Part shown: in pieces, positions 53,286 through 63,603 of the stretch | Numbering within the stretch: the stretch's first letter is position 1 | Layout of the letters: each line of letters begins with the position of its first letter | Assembly (NCBI RefSeq): GCF_963678635.1 | Contig: NC_087064.1 | Span: forward strand, 28,438,189-28,502,188 | DNA from: Symsagittifera roscoffensis | Taxonomy: Eukaryota > Xenacoelomorpha > Acoela > Convolutidae | Direction of reading: 5' to 3' | Length of the DNA: 64,000 bases | Notes under the pieces: model-generated | Seen by the model: only the letters and a program-made list of their open reading frames with translations | Told to the model about the DNA's origin: nothing | The model's database searches: none | Position numbers and translations under genes: made by a program

Positions 53286-55256
53286 TCACCTTGCGTTCTT
53301 TGCCCTCGAGGTACCCGATCCAGATACTTTTGACACTGTGATCTGTTCCAATAGTGCTTCTTCGTCATCGGAGCTGATCACGATCTCCTCCCAAGCCTTC
53401 AGCTGTTCATAGGATCGCATCCACTCCCTTTGCTCTTGCAATCTCTTCGCTTGATTCTGTAAGCTCTTCGCCTTCGACTCCCGGTTCAAACAGAAGGAAT
53501 TGTGAAGACTCAGGCTTACATTCTTCGCCAGGTCCTCCTCCAGTATTGATTCCCTCGCTCTAGTGTTGTCTCTGGATACTCTACCCACTCTTTTCCACCC
53601 CGTCGTGATCGCATTTCGATGGGTCAGCAGAGGTCTTTTGAAGGCATCTGTTCCTATCTCGGCCTGGAATTGTCGATATTCCTTTTGATGTTTCCTCATG
53701 TGATCCTTCGTCGCTACATATAACCAGGATGTCAACGTCGCGCGAAACCAAGGAAAGAATCTCAAACGGCTCCACACGTGTCTGACTTCCATTGGTATGG
53801 CGAACACCTTGCATGCTGTCTCGAACAACTCAAGTCTCCTGCTGTAATCTATCGCGTGAATCGACTCTGCTGTTGGCGTCTTCGATTCTCGATACTTTGC
53901 TATGTTTTCTTTCATCCATCGTAGAGCCAGCATTGTGCTCACCACCAAGATGGTCACTTTTTGTTGATGCTCGGGTAGTCCCAACGACCTGATTTCTTCT
54001 ACATCCCAGATCAGGCAGAGATTGGCTTGGTCTGGGTACCACACTGTCAGCGCCAGACAGTGGCACGGACAATCCCCGTGTGTGAGGTCGATGCTCCTAA
54101 CATTGCGTTCTCCCGAGGCTTCTAGGAGAGGCTCAAGTTCCATCATCTTCTCGTGTATCACGTCGACTTCTTCCAAGTTTGGGGCACCTACCATGGGTTT
54201 CCCCATCATGTTTTGTCTCTCGAGGTCTGTCGTATTTTCGCTCTCCAAGCCCAGAAGTTCTTCACCCCAGATTTCACTCAAGTCATCCCTTTGTTCTTTA
54301 GGCACTGTCCCTCGGACCTTCCTCAACAGCCTGTGTGAATGATGTGACATCCGAGCTAGTCTTACACATTTGGGCACTGAGAAGGCTTTGTCTATCAATA
54401 CCCTCTGGCTGAACACTTCTACCATCGCCATGTGCAATGGATAGTGGCTGCCACATAGGTTGGCCATCACTGACCCCACTAGGGACTTCGCATTTAGAGG
54501 CATTCTATAGGCTTCGCTCATGGGAAATCCCATCTCCGCTTCGAGTCCAACCTTCCAACTCTTGATGTATTTCTGGGTCACCTGCAACACTCCGGGCCAT
54601 GACTCGACGCTTAACGCGGTCACCAAGTGGTGTTCTGACTCTAGCCTCTCCAATGACTGGAGACTACACATTCTCGAGAAGAACCCCAGAGCTGTTGCTA
54701 GGTTCACAGTGGTACTCGCGTAACACTCAGCCACTATCTGTATCTCACTTTTCTCCCTCTCGGTGATATCTTCAAACCAGGTGACTAGGTCTTTTTTCTG
54801 GAAAGACTGTATCCTGACGCACGATCGTCCATCACAGGTGTGCTCGCCATTCCCACACGTCGAGTCAAGACAACTGCCCGGCTCCATCTTCTTTACCGAC
54901 CCTGTTCCACTCGTCATCTCACTTGACTCCTTCATCTGAGGCAGGATCAGTCTATGTACTATACTCAAGGTCGCTAAATCTTCATCCTCTGTCGGTGCCA
55001 ATCTCACTCGCTCAGTGACTTCCTCGATCAGGCTCGCATGGGGATGTGGACACCAGGAGGGCCTGAGCAACTTCCACACCACTCCCAGATTCGTGGTCAA
55101 CGTGCCGTTCCCGTTACCCATTCTTAGTTCTACTCTTTTACTTGAGCGTGGCACACTTATTACTTCCGGTGTCCTCTCGAGAATCAAACCCAGACTAGGT
55201 CTCTCTCTTTCCACAGGGTCTATCTCCATTATCCTCTCTATCCAGAACTTCAGCAA
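53286..55256 (-). CDS. ORF4b, 3' part, of copy C
   Basis: An open frame (53286 to about 55256, C-terminal about 655 codons) almost identical to 38461-40372 of element B but without B's 59-bp deletion. It therefore shows the continuous reading (LEASGERNVRSIDL...CHCLALTVWYPDQ). The first codons of the longer open frame (55257-55328) come from inverted terminal sequence and are not part of the protein. The 5' half of the ORF and all of gag-pol of copy C are missing. Function unknown. The Cys patch CLDSTCGNGEHTCDGRSC is intact. Confidence 0.7.
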   Translation of the reverse strand: MLKFWIERIMEIDPVERERPSLGLILERTPEVISVPRSSKRVELRMGNGNGTLTTNLGVVWKLLRPSWCPHPHASLIEEVTERVRLAPTEDEDLATLSIVHRLILPQMKESSEMTSGTGSVKKMEPGSCLDSTCGNGEHTCDGRSCVRIQSFQKKDLVTWFEDITEREKSEIQIVAECYASTTVNLATALGFFSRMCSLQSLERLESEHHLVTALSVESWPGVLQVTQKYIKSWKVGLEAEMGFPMSEAYRMPLNAKSLVGSVMANLCGSHYPLHMAMVEVFSQRVLIDKAFSVPKCVRLARMSHHSHRLLRKVRGTVPKEQRDDLSEIWGEELLGLESENTTDLERQNMMGKPMVGAPNLEEVDVIHEKMMELEPLLEASGERNVRSIDLTHGDCPCHCLALTVWYPDQANLCLIWDVEEIRSLGLPEHQQKVTILVVSTMLALRWMKENIAKYRESKTPTAESIHAIDYSRRLELFETACKVFAIPMEVRHVWSRLRFFPWFRATLTSWLYVATKDHMRKHQKEYRQFQAEIGTDAFKRPLLTHRNAITTGWKRVGRVSRDNTRARESILEEDLAKNVSLSLHNSFCLNRESKAKSLQNQAKRLQEQREWMRSYEQLKAWEEIVISSDDEEALLEQITVSKVSGSGTSRAKNAR

Positions 55257-55380
55257 ATATAGCAATTTCCCGCTGTTTTTCTTGAGTAATTTCCAGCAAT
55301 TGTAAATTCGGTCGTTCTGATTTTTCACTTTCTGTTTTCAGTTGGTACGAGAAAACTGAGCATGACAGGCTCTATTCGAA
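55257..55380 (-). repeat. Inverted scrap of terminal region
   Basis: This 124-bp piece repeats 52645-52768 in the same orientation (TTTCCCGCTGTTTTTCTTGAG through TTTTCAGTTGGTACGAG) and is joined at 55380 to terminal sequence in the opposite orientation. The join has a few A bases in common. It records a breakage-and-inversion event. Confidence 0.75.
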
Positions 55381-56304
55381 ATAAGACACGAGTAGAGCCG
55401 TCTTATCCTGAAATAGGAGGGGAGATAATCACGAGAGAAGAGTGCAATTATTCGAACTGAACCAGAGTGAACCTTCAACGGCTCTACTCAAATTAATTTT
55501 AAAATATTTAATTAATTTTAGAGGTTAAAAGTATTTTAATCTTAATAGTAATTTAGAGGTCAACTGTGATTGGCTAATTTTTTATCATGATGGTTTAGAA
55601 CCAAATTGTGTGATTTATTGTAAATAACATTTGTAAATTGATGTTTTATCGTCATTTAGAGTAGTTTATTGTAAAAATCCTGACGATGCACATAGTTGCG
55701 AAAATGTTTGAAATTTACTTTTTAGCAAAAATTTCTTCAACGGAAAGGTGGACAGCTGGTGTGTCCCAATGGTTCAGACTAAAACTTCAATTCTAGAGTC
55801 GAAACTTATTTCCTTTGTTAAAACTGATTAGTATTGAACTTATCAAGTTATCTTATTTAATTCTCGAGTTGCTCATCAATTTAATTACTCTTTATTCTCG
55901 AGTGCGTCGACATGTGAGTTTCAAATTTAGTTTTCTCGAGTGTGATTGTTATGTTGAGATAAGGCGAGTTTTAGGTTGATCCATCTGAAATGGATGAAAG
56001 TTCCACTGTCCAATAAAAAGTAACTTAACGGATTGTTCCGACCCTGTTTTTAACGGCGTTCGTGTATTTTGGGTATCTCGAGACCTAAGTATGGGGACGT
56101 TCTTATTCTCTAGAGTGGGGGGATATTTTGGTAGTAGCCTTTAAGCTGTAACCGGTTCTAGTCTCATGTCACAAGCGAACCGAATTGGCTCCGACCGTTC
56201 TTGAGGTAGAAAAACACAAGAGATAGTGTCCCTGACTCTTGAGCCAATGGTTATAGGGCCTTTTTTTCTTAAGCCTCATATGTGACCGAAGTAGGCGACT
56301 GTTA
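55381..56304 (+). repeat. Terminal-region fragment, plus strand
   Basis: It matches 24255-24918 of element A in the same orientation with few differences, apart from a 253-bp insertion (listed separately). It stops at GCGACTGTTA, beyond which unique AT-rich DNA and the host gene cluster start. In A the homologous sequence continues with TATAGTG, so the break is sharp. Confidence 0.85.
55482..55734. mobile_element. 253-bp insertion with 9-bp target duplication
   Basis: The interval interrupts terminal sequence that is continuous in A. CTTCAACGG stands on both sides (55473-55481 and 55735-55743) but only once in A, a classic target-site duplication. The insert is AT-rich and without ORF or obvious terminal inverted repeats. 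A 9-bp duplication suits Mutator-like elements, 8 bp would suit hAT; the class is undecided. Confidence 0.75.
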
Positions 56305-56618
56305 CAATCTGCAATTTGTACAATGAAATCTTTTTGGTGTAAACCAGGCTAACTAAATTATGATTTATATATCTTCGCAACCTTTACACAATTTAAATTT
56401 ATTTGAAAGACAAATTTATTATTAATGTTATCATATTATGCTGTAAATAAATATACTAAACAAAAATCGCATGACGTACACCTGCTCTGTGTTATTGCGT
56501 ATCATTTTGCGATTAAAAAGTGTTTTTTTAACCTCGTTTCGTTTCCCTGAAATTCCTTTTTGTTACTTTATAATATCTGGCTGGTTCAAGAAGTCGGGAA
56601 GTTTTTTTTTCAGATGAT
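56305..56618 (+). other. Upstream region of the mL48-like gene
   Basis: AT-rich, 314 bp from the retroelement border to the ATG. It ends GTTTTTTTTTCAG six bases before the ATG, which looks like a splice acceptor. Either a 5' UTR intron ends here or a spliced leader is trans-spliced. I cannot tell which. Confidence 0.4.
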
Positions 56619-57964
56619 ATGGCTGAATGCCTTCAAAAATTGGGACGACTTTGTTTCCCTGGAAAGTTTTCTTCTTTCCATCTGAGATCTTTTATGGCAC
56701 TAGCTGGCCCAGAGACATCACTCCTGTCTAATGGCAGCTTTTCAATTAGTTCAGTGCGCGGCAAACGAAAGAAAAAGAAGGGACCGTCTGAGGCGGATTC
56801 GAGATACGATAGTTCTATTCAGAAAGCTGCTCTTCAATATCTCTACGAACAAAATATTATGGACAGGTCACATTTACAGAATATGTCATTTGATGAATTT
56901 TATGATGATTCTCTGCCTGTGTATCGATCTGTTGTTGTACGCTTAATGTCCCATGATCTTCAAAGAGTGGAAGCGTTTGAGACCTACTTGGTAAAACGAC
57001 TGCGATTTTTGAGACTTCCGGTAAGATTTTGTTTTTTAACAGCTTGTACCAGAGGTTTCATCCAAGAATGGGTTCCTTTTACTTGAACACCTGATATTTT
57101 CTAACAATCCGAAGTCTTTTCGTGAAGTATTTTTTTCGTAAAGAAATAGAAGTGATATATATTGAAGTTCAACTCTTACGGATTACTTGGTGAATGACTA
57201 GGAAGTAAACGTTGCTGTTTTTTTTTGGTGCTGAATTTAACTTAATTGTTAAGCTGTTGTGCGTGCGTGCTTCAAAAATGATTATAAGCCCTTTTTGAAA
57301 TGATATTGGAGGCGGTCAAGAAAATAATATGAATGGTCGAGTTTTTAATGCAGAAAATTGACTTACAACATATCAGAGATTTATTACAGTGAATGATAGG
57401 TTTTAAGATTTCAGTTTTTGCTGAAAGTTCGAATAAAAATTGCTACTATTACGAGTCATGATAAACATTCGAAGAGCCTGTGTTTTTCGTCCAATTGATT
57501 TACGTGATTAATTTCTGTGTCGTAGCCTTTTTGTGAGTTTGGAATGGTTATTGAATCTTTTCATAGAATCAAGCTGTATAGTTTTAGGTGTCGGAGTCAT
57601 ATCCTCTTCCACACAAAGTCTTCAGACTGGACAATATAAACAACTTAAACGAAAAAGTATGATTTTTAAAACTGAATAGAAGCAGAATTAATGTCCCAAC
57701 TCATGTTATTTGCATGTAGCATTTTATTAGGTGACGGAAAGTATGGAGATACCCGAGTATTCTCGTGTGATTTCATTCAACTCCATACCTGCAGTGATGT
57801 TTCCTATTCTTATGATGCAACTCAAGACAACACTTCCCGAGGGAGTCAAGTTTTCAGCCGATTATTTCAACGAATCTGTGAAGTGGGAGCGCTTCATCGA
57901 TCCACTAGAACTACCCGAAAATAAAATACAATTTAGTGAATTGATTTCTAAAAAACAAAAGTAA
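56619..57964 (+). CDS. MRPL48: Mitochondrial ribosomal protein mL48/uS10m-like, three exons
   Basis: Exons 56619-57020, 57588-57656 and 57731-57964 join without phase change (all introns phase 0; donors GTAAG and GTATG, acceptors TTTTAG and TATTAG) into 234 aa. The N-terminus is basic and hydrophobic without acidic residues (LQKLGRLCFPGKFSSFHLRSF), as for mitochondrial import. The S10/L48-like domain follows: VVVRLMSHDLQRVEAFETYL, RFLRLPVSESYPLPHK (the V-S-E-S-Y-x-x-P motif characteristic of mL48) and LKTTLPEGVKFSADYF. The 69-bp middle exon was found by this motif. Role: mitochondrial large-subunit protein (mL48); uS10m is the alternative. The 3' end converges on the next gene. Confidence 0.65.
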
Positions 57965-57991
57965 CACGATATTCTTTTTACACTACTTCGC

Positions 57992-60094
57992 TTAGTTTTT
58001 ATGTATGTTTGATCTGACTTTGTCCATCATATTTTCAAAATAACTCGACCAAGTCATTGAGCTGGGCCCGCTATCGTCTGAACTATTTGAATTGCTTGTA
58101 AGTTGTTGCATTCTCCGATAAATTTCGAAGCTTTTTGCTGTGTCGTTTTCTGAAATATTCCAACCAGTTAAACTTCCCGGGCGCTGCATCTCTATGATCT
58201 GGTTTTGTAGTTGATTGCTGGGACTAATTTCAGACTCCAAAAAGGCATGGAACTCTGACTGACTGAGTTTCAAAACATCTTCACAAGTGATCATTTCTTG
58301 AACCAAATGGGTATATTCTCTTGTCATGCTTCTCATTAGATCTTCCAGTAATAAAATAGTTCCCTGTACCTTCGCAATTCTCTTACGAGCTTCATTCTCT
58401 CTCTGACCGAAGTTGATGTTTTGCAGATTTTCAGTCAAAATGCTCTTTTTTGCATGGTCCACTCGTTGAACACGATGTGAGGCTACATTTCCGTGATCTT
58501 CATCCCAACAGTTTCCGCAGATTTCAATTTTGCATTCATAGCAGTAGAATTCCAGCTGATAGTTGGAGTGCTTTTGGCAGCACTCTTTTGCGTTTGAAGA
58601 AGTTGAATGCGCTCTAAAATAGATGCGATTTTTTGAACACTTATTGCCCTTGCGATAATTACCTTTGTGATAAGCAAGGGCATTGCAATCAGGTATTAGC
58701 AGGGGCTGATCTAGGATTTTCTCGAACTGGGCGGACTTTCGAAAAATAGAAGAATATTTTGTCGAACTTTTTTTTAGGTCCACCAAATTGGTTTTCCGAG
58801 CGCTCCCAGAAGGAGCCATTAGAAAATTTTACGGTTGGTCAACCGAAAATGTATTTTATTTAATAATACCAAAGGTGGAACCCTTCGGTTGGCGAGGGTG
58901 TCGAATCTTTGAGGGAGGATCGAGGCGTCCGCCCCCACCCTAAGTTTGCCCGATGGTACTAGACTTTTTACCCTAAATACTTTGTTCACAGGACTCATAT
59001 GGACGTTTGTAATCACCTTGGATCATAAGGAATTCAAGTTTCTTAGTGTCTCCTGCACATTTAACCTGCAGGTAACGAATACGCCTGGGATGGCAAAGGT
59101 TCCGGATTTGAATCTGACCAGAACCTGTTTTTTTTTTCAAATGGAAATTTTTTGTTTCTGATAAAACTGTCGGTCTAGTATTTGTCCGCTAATATTTTGT
59201 CAGTTTAGTTGCCACATCTAAGAATTGTTTTTTTTTTGCTGTAAAAATTTTTCATTGTAGTTGCTTTAAGTTTTTTTAGCATTTTAAAAATCCTGCCAAA
59301 TCGTAATTTGATGTTGCTGTAACACCCATGCTTGAGACCATAAAGCCCGGGAGTTCGATTCCAGTATAGACTTGATTTTTTTTGCAAATTGAAATATTTC
59401 GGCTAAAGTAGATTATTGTCTGTCTGCTTGTTTTTGTCGGCTTAATTGCTCTGAAAGGACTATTTTAAATATTTGGATTCTTTCTATCGTTCTGAAAGCG
59501 TGTAAAATTTTCAATGGTACATATAATTGTTTTCGGATATTTTGGGCCTTCGTTGCAATTTTTAATGTTAAAAACGATTTTTGATGTTTTTTAGTTTTTT
59601 TTCTTTTGATTGTAATCATAGTCATTCATTTTAGTATCGCAAGTGGCGCGAAGCTCAGTTTATCCTCTGTATAAGTTTTTGCAGGCTTGCCAACGTGCTG
59701 TTGTTACAATTAAGTTTTATGGCTTCAATTGTGTCCCAGTTTTGTTTGATCAAATTGTTTTTTGAACAATGTTCTTTTTCGTCATTTTTTTCATATTTTA
59801 CCTTTTCTTATGAGATGTCTCTGATGTAGAAGCTGCCTCGTTCACTTCATCAAAGAATTCTTTCAATCCGTACAAGGGTTTCAACTGATCTCGTGTAACT
59901 TTGAACAGCCTGCGACAAATGGCACAGCGCGGATATCCGGCCGATATGAACAGACCTTCAAGGCAGTCACGTGGCCTTCCACAGAAAGAATGGCCACATG
60001 GTAATGCGACAGGACTGAGTTTGATTTCTAAGCAGATGTCACATTTCAAATTCGAAACTGAAATTCGCTCGATTTTTTCGGAGTTCGATGCCAT
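57992..60094 (-). CDS. RING and B-box (TRIM-like) protein, two exons
   Basis: Exon 1 is 60094-59802 and exon 2 is 58613-57992 on the minus strand. The donor AG/GTAAAATA and acceptor TATTTTAG leave the frame intact across a split AG/A codon, giving 304 aa. Exon 1 encodes a RING finger (CDICLEIKLS, LPCGHSFCG, CAICRRLF, residues about 18-65), the E2-binding module of ubiquitin ligases. Exon 2 opens with a B-box type zinc finger (CCQKHSNYQLEFYCYECK, ICGNCWDEDHG, ASHRVQ), then a coiled coil of about 100 residues. There is no SPRY, NHL or other C-terminal domain, so it is a short TRIM-type protein. The 1.19-kb intron contains a MITE-like repeat. Target unknown. Confidence 0.8.
58697..58945 (+). mobile_element. 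GGGGCGGATCTAGG repeat, copy 2, in intron
   Basis: It starts AGGGGCTGATCTAGGATTTT and parallels 2663-3056 word by word (TTTTGTYGA, TTTAGGTCSAYCAA, TTTCYGAGC, GTCGAATC, CGCCCCC). It lies in the intron of the RING/B-box gene, in antisense, and creates a spurious N-terminal extension of exon 2's open frame (58819-58614). Confidence 0.65.
58946..59801 (-). other. Rest of the RING/B-box intron
   Basis: AT-rich with T runs on both strands and no gene. The donor lies at 59801/59800 on the minus strand. Confidence 0.5.
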
Positions 60095-60263
60095 CTATTG
60101 GTCTAGTTAATAGCTTGCATATAGAAGCAAACAAAATAAAATTGTCATGTATTTTTTTTCAGTGCTGTTCGTGCCTGACTGACTTCAAAACGTACTATGT
60201 TTTTTAGATTAAATGTTGGTCTGAGAACTAAAACATCGTGACAAAAACAAGATTCGCTGCAAA
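60095..60263. promoter_or_regulatory. Shared 169-bp divergent promoter region
   Basis: It separates the start codons of the minus-strand RING/B-box gene and the plus-strand CWF19L1-like gene, so both upstream controls must lie here or in 5' UTRs. A T run precedes CAG at about 60163; no clear TATA element at a fixed distance. Bidirectional promoter inferred from spacing only. Confidence 0.4.
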
Positions 60264-60564
60264 ATGGACGGCGGTAAATCAGAAAATCAAGTGTTCATAC
60301 TTGTAATATGTAACGTAGCTGGCGATTTTCGAAAAGCATTTTCTAAAATTTGGAAAGCATGCGAGAAAGTTAAAAGTCTGGACGTGTTTGTCATCGGAGA
60401 ATTTTTCAGTAATCGATTTCCGATGACATCAAAGCTGATTGAGGCGGTGATAAGCGAGGGCAACAAACTACCCTGTCCGATCAATGTGCTCATGTCTTCG
60501 AAAGAAGTAGAGAGTTTAGGCGAGCATAAGGAGCAACTTGGTGATAATATCCACATATCAACAG
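60264..60564 (+). CDS. CWF19L1: CWF19L1-like protein, first exon
   Basis: ATG at 60264; 100 codons plus one base to the donor ACAG/GTAACT at 60564. The residues ILVICNVAGDFRKAFSKIW, LDVFVIGEFFS, LPCPINVLMSS and LGDNIHIS align in order with the N-terminal metallophosphoesterase-like domain of CWF19-like protein 1/Drn1, which binds the intron-lariat debranching enzyme. In that family the domain has lost most metal ligands, and the same is seen here (no GD-H/N-H motifs). The rest of the gene lies to the right and is not visible; 3.4 kb downstream hold only repeats and a retroelement, so either the first intron is long or the gene is interrupted. Confidence 0.6.
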
Positions 60565-60643
60565 GTAACTTGACATCAAGTTTTTTGCCGGGATCTTCAT
60601 ATCAAGTTTTTTTTGCTTTGTTATTTAAGGTTAAAAAAGTCTA

Positions 60644-60727
60644 GTACCAAGGGGCGGATCTAGGGGAATGAGGTATACCTCAGGGATTCGAGCCCCTCAC
60701 CAGCTAAAGGGTCCCCCGTTGGTACTA
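60644..60727 (+). mobile_element. Short MITE with TAGTACCAA ends
   Basis: 84 bp bounded by perfect 9-bp inverted ends TAGTACCAA and TTGGTACTA. Inside is GGGGCGGATCTAGGGG at the left and GGTCCCCC at the right, relating it to the repeats at 2663 and 58697. It lies in the first intron of the CWF19L1-like gene. Confidence 0.65.
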
Positions 60728-60980
60728 ATATATGAGCAGGAGCTGAGTTGTCTGAATTAATGTTTGCAAATCGTTTCGAGTCACTTTAAATAAGGAGTTG
60801 CTTCTTAATTACTATCTTCTTTTTTTGGATAATTTATGCCCTTCCAGTTGTCATCAGCGAAACGGCGTCTTACGTATCGGTAATGTTATAAGTAAAAAGT
60901 TTGCCATTTATTCGCTTAATAAAAACTTGGAGAGAAGAATTGTTCATGGTTGTTTTCAGTCCTAGTTTTTCATGTAGTTC

Positions 60981-61280
60981 GAAGAGTATGTTTTTGCTCT
61001 TTCACATATGTTCTTTCACGACACGGCATCAATGAAAAATGAAATATTAGAATGCATGAATGAAAAAAGAAATTTCCGCGCACTTTTCCGGGCTCTTTCA
61101 CAATTTTCCGGGCTCTTTCACCATTTTCTGGCATCTTTCCCTCAGAAAGAGCAAAAACATACTCTTCAGCAGTTAGAACATAGTTGAAGATGGCCTCGGG
61201 CAAAAGAGCCGCCATCAGGCACTTTGTGCCCTCAGGCTGGGCTCTTTTTCCCTCGGGCATCTTTCAACTATGTACTAACT
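60981..61280. repeat. Nested inverted repeats in intron
   Basis: A perfect 23-bp inverted pair, GAAGAGTATGTTTTTGCTCTTTC-type, lies at 60981-61003 and 61145-61167. Adjacent, a 110-bp unit at 61171-61280 has about 22-bp imperfect inverted ends (AGTTAGAACATAGTTGAAGATG against its complement) and an internal GGGCTCTTT/AAAGAGCC theme. GGCTCTTTCAC is also tandemly repeated at about 61090-61125. Looks like one MITE nested in or beside another. Confidence 0.6.
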
Positions 61281-62200
61281 ACTACAAAAGGTCAGAATCT
61301 CTCGTATAAACTCAAAAATACTGGAATCACATATCTTTCTAGTTACTCTTTTGAATTGTTTCAAGAATAATTTTCCAAGTTTTTGTATTCACGAGTTTTA
61401 AGTCGGGTCACTTCTGTCATTCTTGCGTGTTGATCACTTTTTTGTTGTTTTCAGTCGTGTCATATTATTTGCGTGCAACATATATGTGCCTTGATGTTGT
61501 TGAGACTGTGCATCAAACAGTGCACTGTACAGCCGGCCCTATTTTGGAACGAAAAATAAAAATGAAAAATCGGGAGAAGGTGGGTTGTCCCTTAGCTTAA
61601 TCCTATTTTATGTCGAGAGAGTGTCGTAGCTTGTCGAGTGGGTTGTCTTTGTTTAAGTCGTCTGCTGTCGAGATGAGGTTCTTAAACTGTCAAGATGAGA
61701 GTTATCTGTTGTCTTGAGGTTACTATTCAAAGTTTCGGCTCACGTAATTTTAAAACGAAGTCTGCTGGTAGAAAGATCTGGTCGGTTGTTGCAGTCGATC
61801 ATGTTCAAATGAGATGGCTGCTGTTGCGGAGTTCAGATCTGCGGAGTCAACAAGATCGGCTGGTCGTTGTTCTCTGCTGCTTAAAGGAGCTGGTTCGTTG
61901 ATATAGTTGATCATTGTCTCTACGAAGATCGAGTAATCGTTGTCATTATCCTTTTAATTGCAGGTTGAACTAGTCGGGTTGCGTACACAATTACACGTAG
62001 AGAAGATGAGAGTTTAAACAAAAGTCGTAGAAAACTTGAGAATATGCTCTCGGCAAAAGAAAGATGTTGTTGGGTATCAGATCATGCTGTCATGCAAAAT
62101 CTATTTCCAACATCGGAGTATCGTCGGATTGTTGTGTAGAAATTTGGACAAACTGAAGCGAGGTGTATTGCTGGGATTTGAACTCTTTCACGGCGGGTTC
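61281..62200. other. Non-coding stretch before the BEL/Pao relic
   Basis: No gene seen. TGTCGAG-containing words recur at 61610-61690. It may include the 3' end of the BEL/Pao element, but I cannot identify an LTR. Confidence 0.4.
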
Positions 62201-62583
62201 TAAGTTTGTGTTGTCGTTTTACATGATGGGCTCGAGGAATCTATGCCACCTAGGAGCCATAGTCCAGTTTTGTTTGGGAAGCAGAGTTTGGATGACGGCG
62301 TTTCCAAACATGGTCTGATTGCCGCTGTGCAAATTTTCATTGAGTCATCAGTCTTGATGGCTGAGAGTTGACTCTTTCAGGCATACTGGCAAACATTTAA
62401 CTAGAAGAAAATGTTTAGGGTTCAGGGCTTCGATGTCGCTGGGGAAGATGAAACAGTAGTGATCGGTCCTCCATTCATAAACTGTTCAATTTTGCGCAAC
62501 AAAGTGTTGAAAGTATCATATGAAAGGAGTTTAAATCCAATGATGGTTTTTAGCGCTACGAATGAGATGTTCCGAGACGCTAC

Positions 62584-62892
62584 TCAAATGTGGTGCATAG
62601 GCAGGACTAAGTTTTCAGGATATCTGGTGGTATCCGAAAATTGGTTCACTGAGCTGCTGTTACCGGTGGTCATCAGATCTTTTTCTGCTGCTGTAAAGTT
62701 CGTTGCGTTGTCGGAGCGGTTTTCTAAAGGGGTGCCTCTTCTGGCAAAGAAGCGGCGGAGTGCTGTCAGAGTTGCGTCGGATGATAGGTCATGGAACGTT
62801 TGTTTTTGGTAGAGTTGATTGACGTCAAGGCCAGTTTCCTGAAAGGAGACTGGCTTATCTGATGGAAATCTACATAATAGGAAGAGAGACAT
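62584..62892 (-). pseudogene. BEL/Pao integrase remnant
   Basis: A 102-codon frame with SSDATLTALRRFFARRGTPL and ENRSDNATNFTAAEKDL, the second catalytic Asp region of BEL/Pao integrase. The GG-x-W-E catalytic Glu region downstream is broken by a stop at 62584. The following IIGFKLLSYDTFNTLL and PITTVSSSP lie in the continuing sequence to about 62450. Confidence 0.75.
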
Positions 62893-63291
62893 GTCGGGTT
62901 AAAGTCCATATGCGAGCTGGTAACGAAATTTTTTTTCTGGAGAACAGGTAACTCGATCAGAGAAGAATCCGATTTTAGTACTTCGATGAGAAATTTCATT
63001 GCTAATTCAATGTCGCATTCAATGCGTTCAGGTTAATAACATGGCGTTGGTTTTCTTCAGTTGTCAAAGGCGATGATATTGCTGAATGTAGGATTTGATA
63101 CAGGGTGTTTTGACGAGGTTTCTGATGAGGGGTTTGAGGTCCTGATCGAAAGATGGACGATTTGCAGGTTGAATTTCTGAAACTTGCGGCTGCAATTAGA
63201 ACAAACGCTGTTGCGCGGAGAAGGTGGTTATTTTTTGAAAGGTGGTCGTATTTGATGCAGGAGACGCTAATTGTGGGGTATTGAAAGGCTG

Positions 63292-63603
63292 TCACATAGC
63301 GTGAAAGATGCTCGCTAGGCAAACGATATCACTAGATTTGCAACCATGTTTTCTGTCGCTTTCCACGGCGAAACTAGCAAGGCGGGCACCAAAGAGAGCT
63401 GTAGGGAGTTCAATTTTGTGATGGTGTGTTCTTACAACGGGGCTACACGGGCCATGCCTGAAGCGAATGTATTTTTTTGGCTTTGTGTCGGAATCCGTTC
63501 TAAGGACTAAGTACGCAACAGAAGCAAGAGCTGGGTACGAGGCATCTGATAAAACGCTCAAGGAATTTTCTGGTGCCGGTGCTCCGAAATAATGGCCAGA
63601 CAC
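63292..63603 (-). pseudogene. BEL/Pao RNase H remnant
   Basis: A 103-codon frame with SVLSDASYPALASVAYLVL (first catalytic Asp), HHHKIELPTALFGARLASF (the conserved LELxAALLGARL box) and SSDIVCLA in place of the usual W-x-DS-x-IVL. The last part has lost the conserved Trp/Asp-Ser, so it is not active. It is separated from upstream RT by frameshifts near 63600. Confidence 0.75.
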
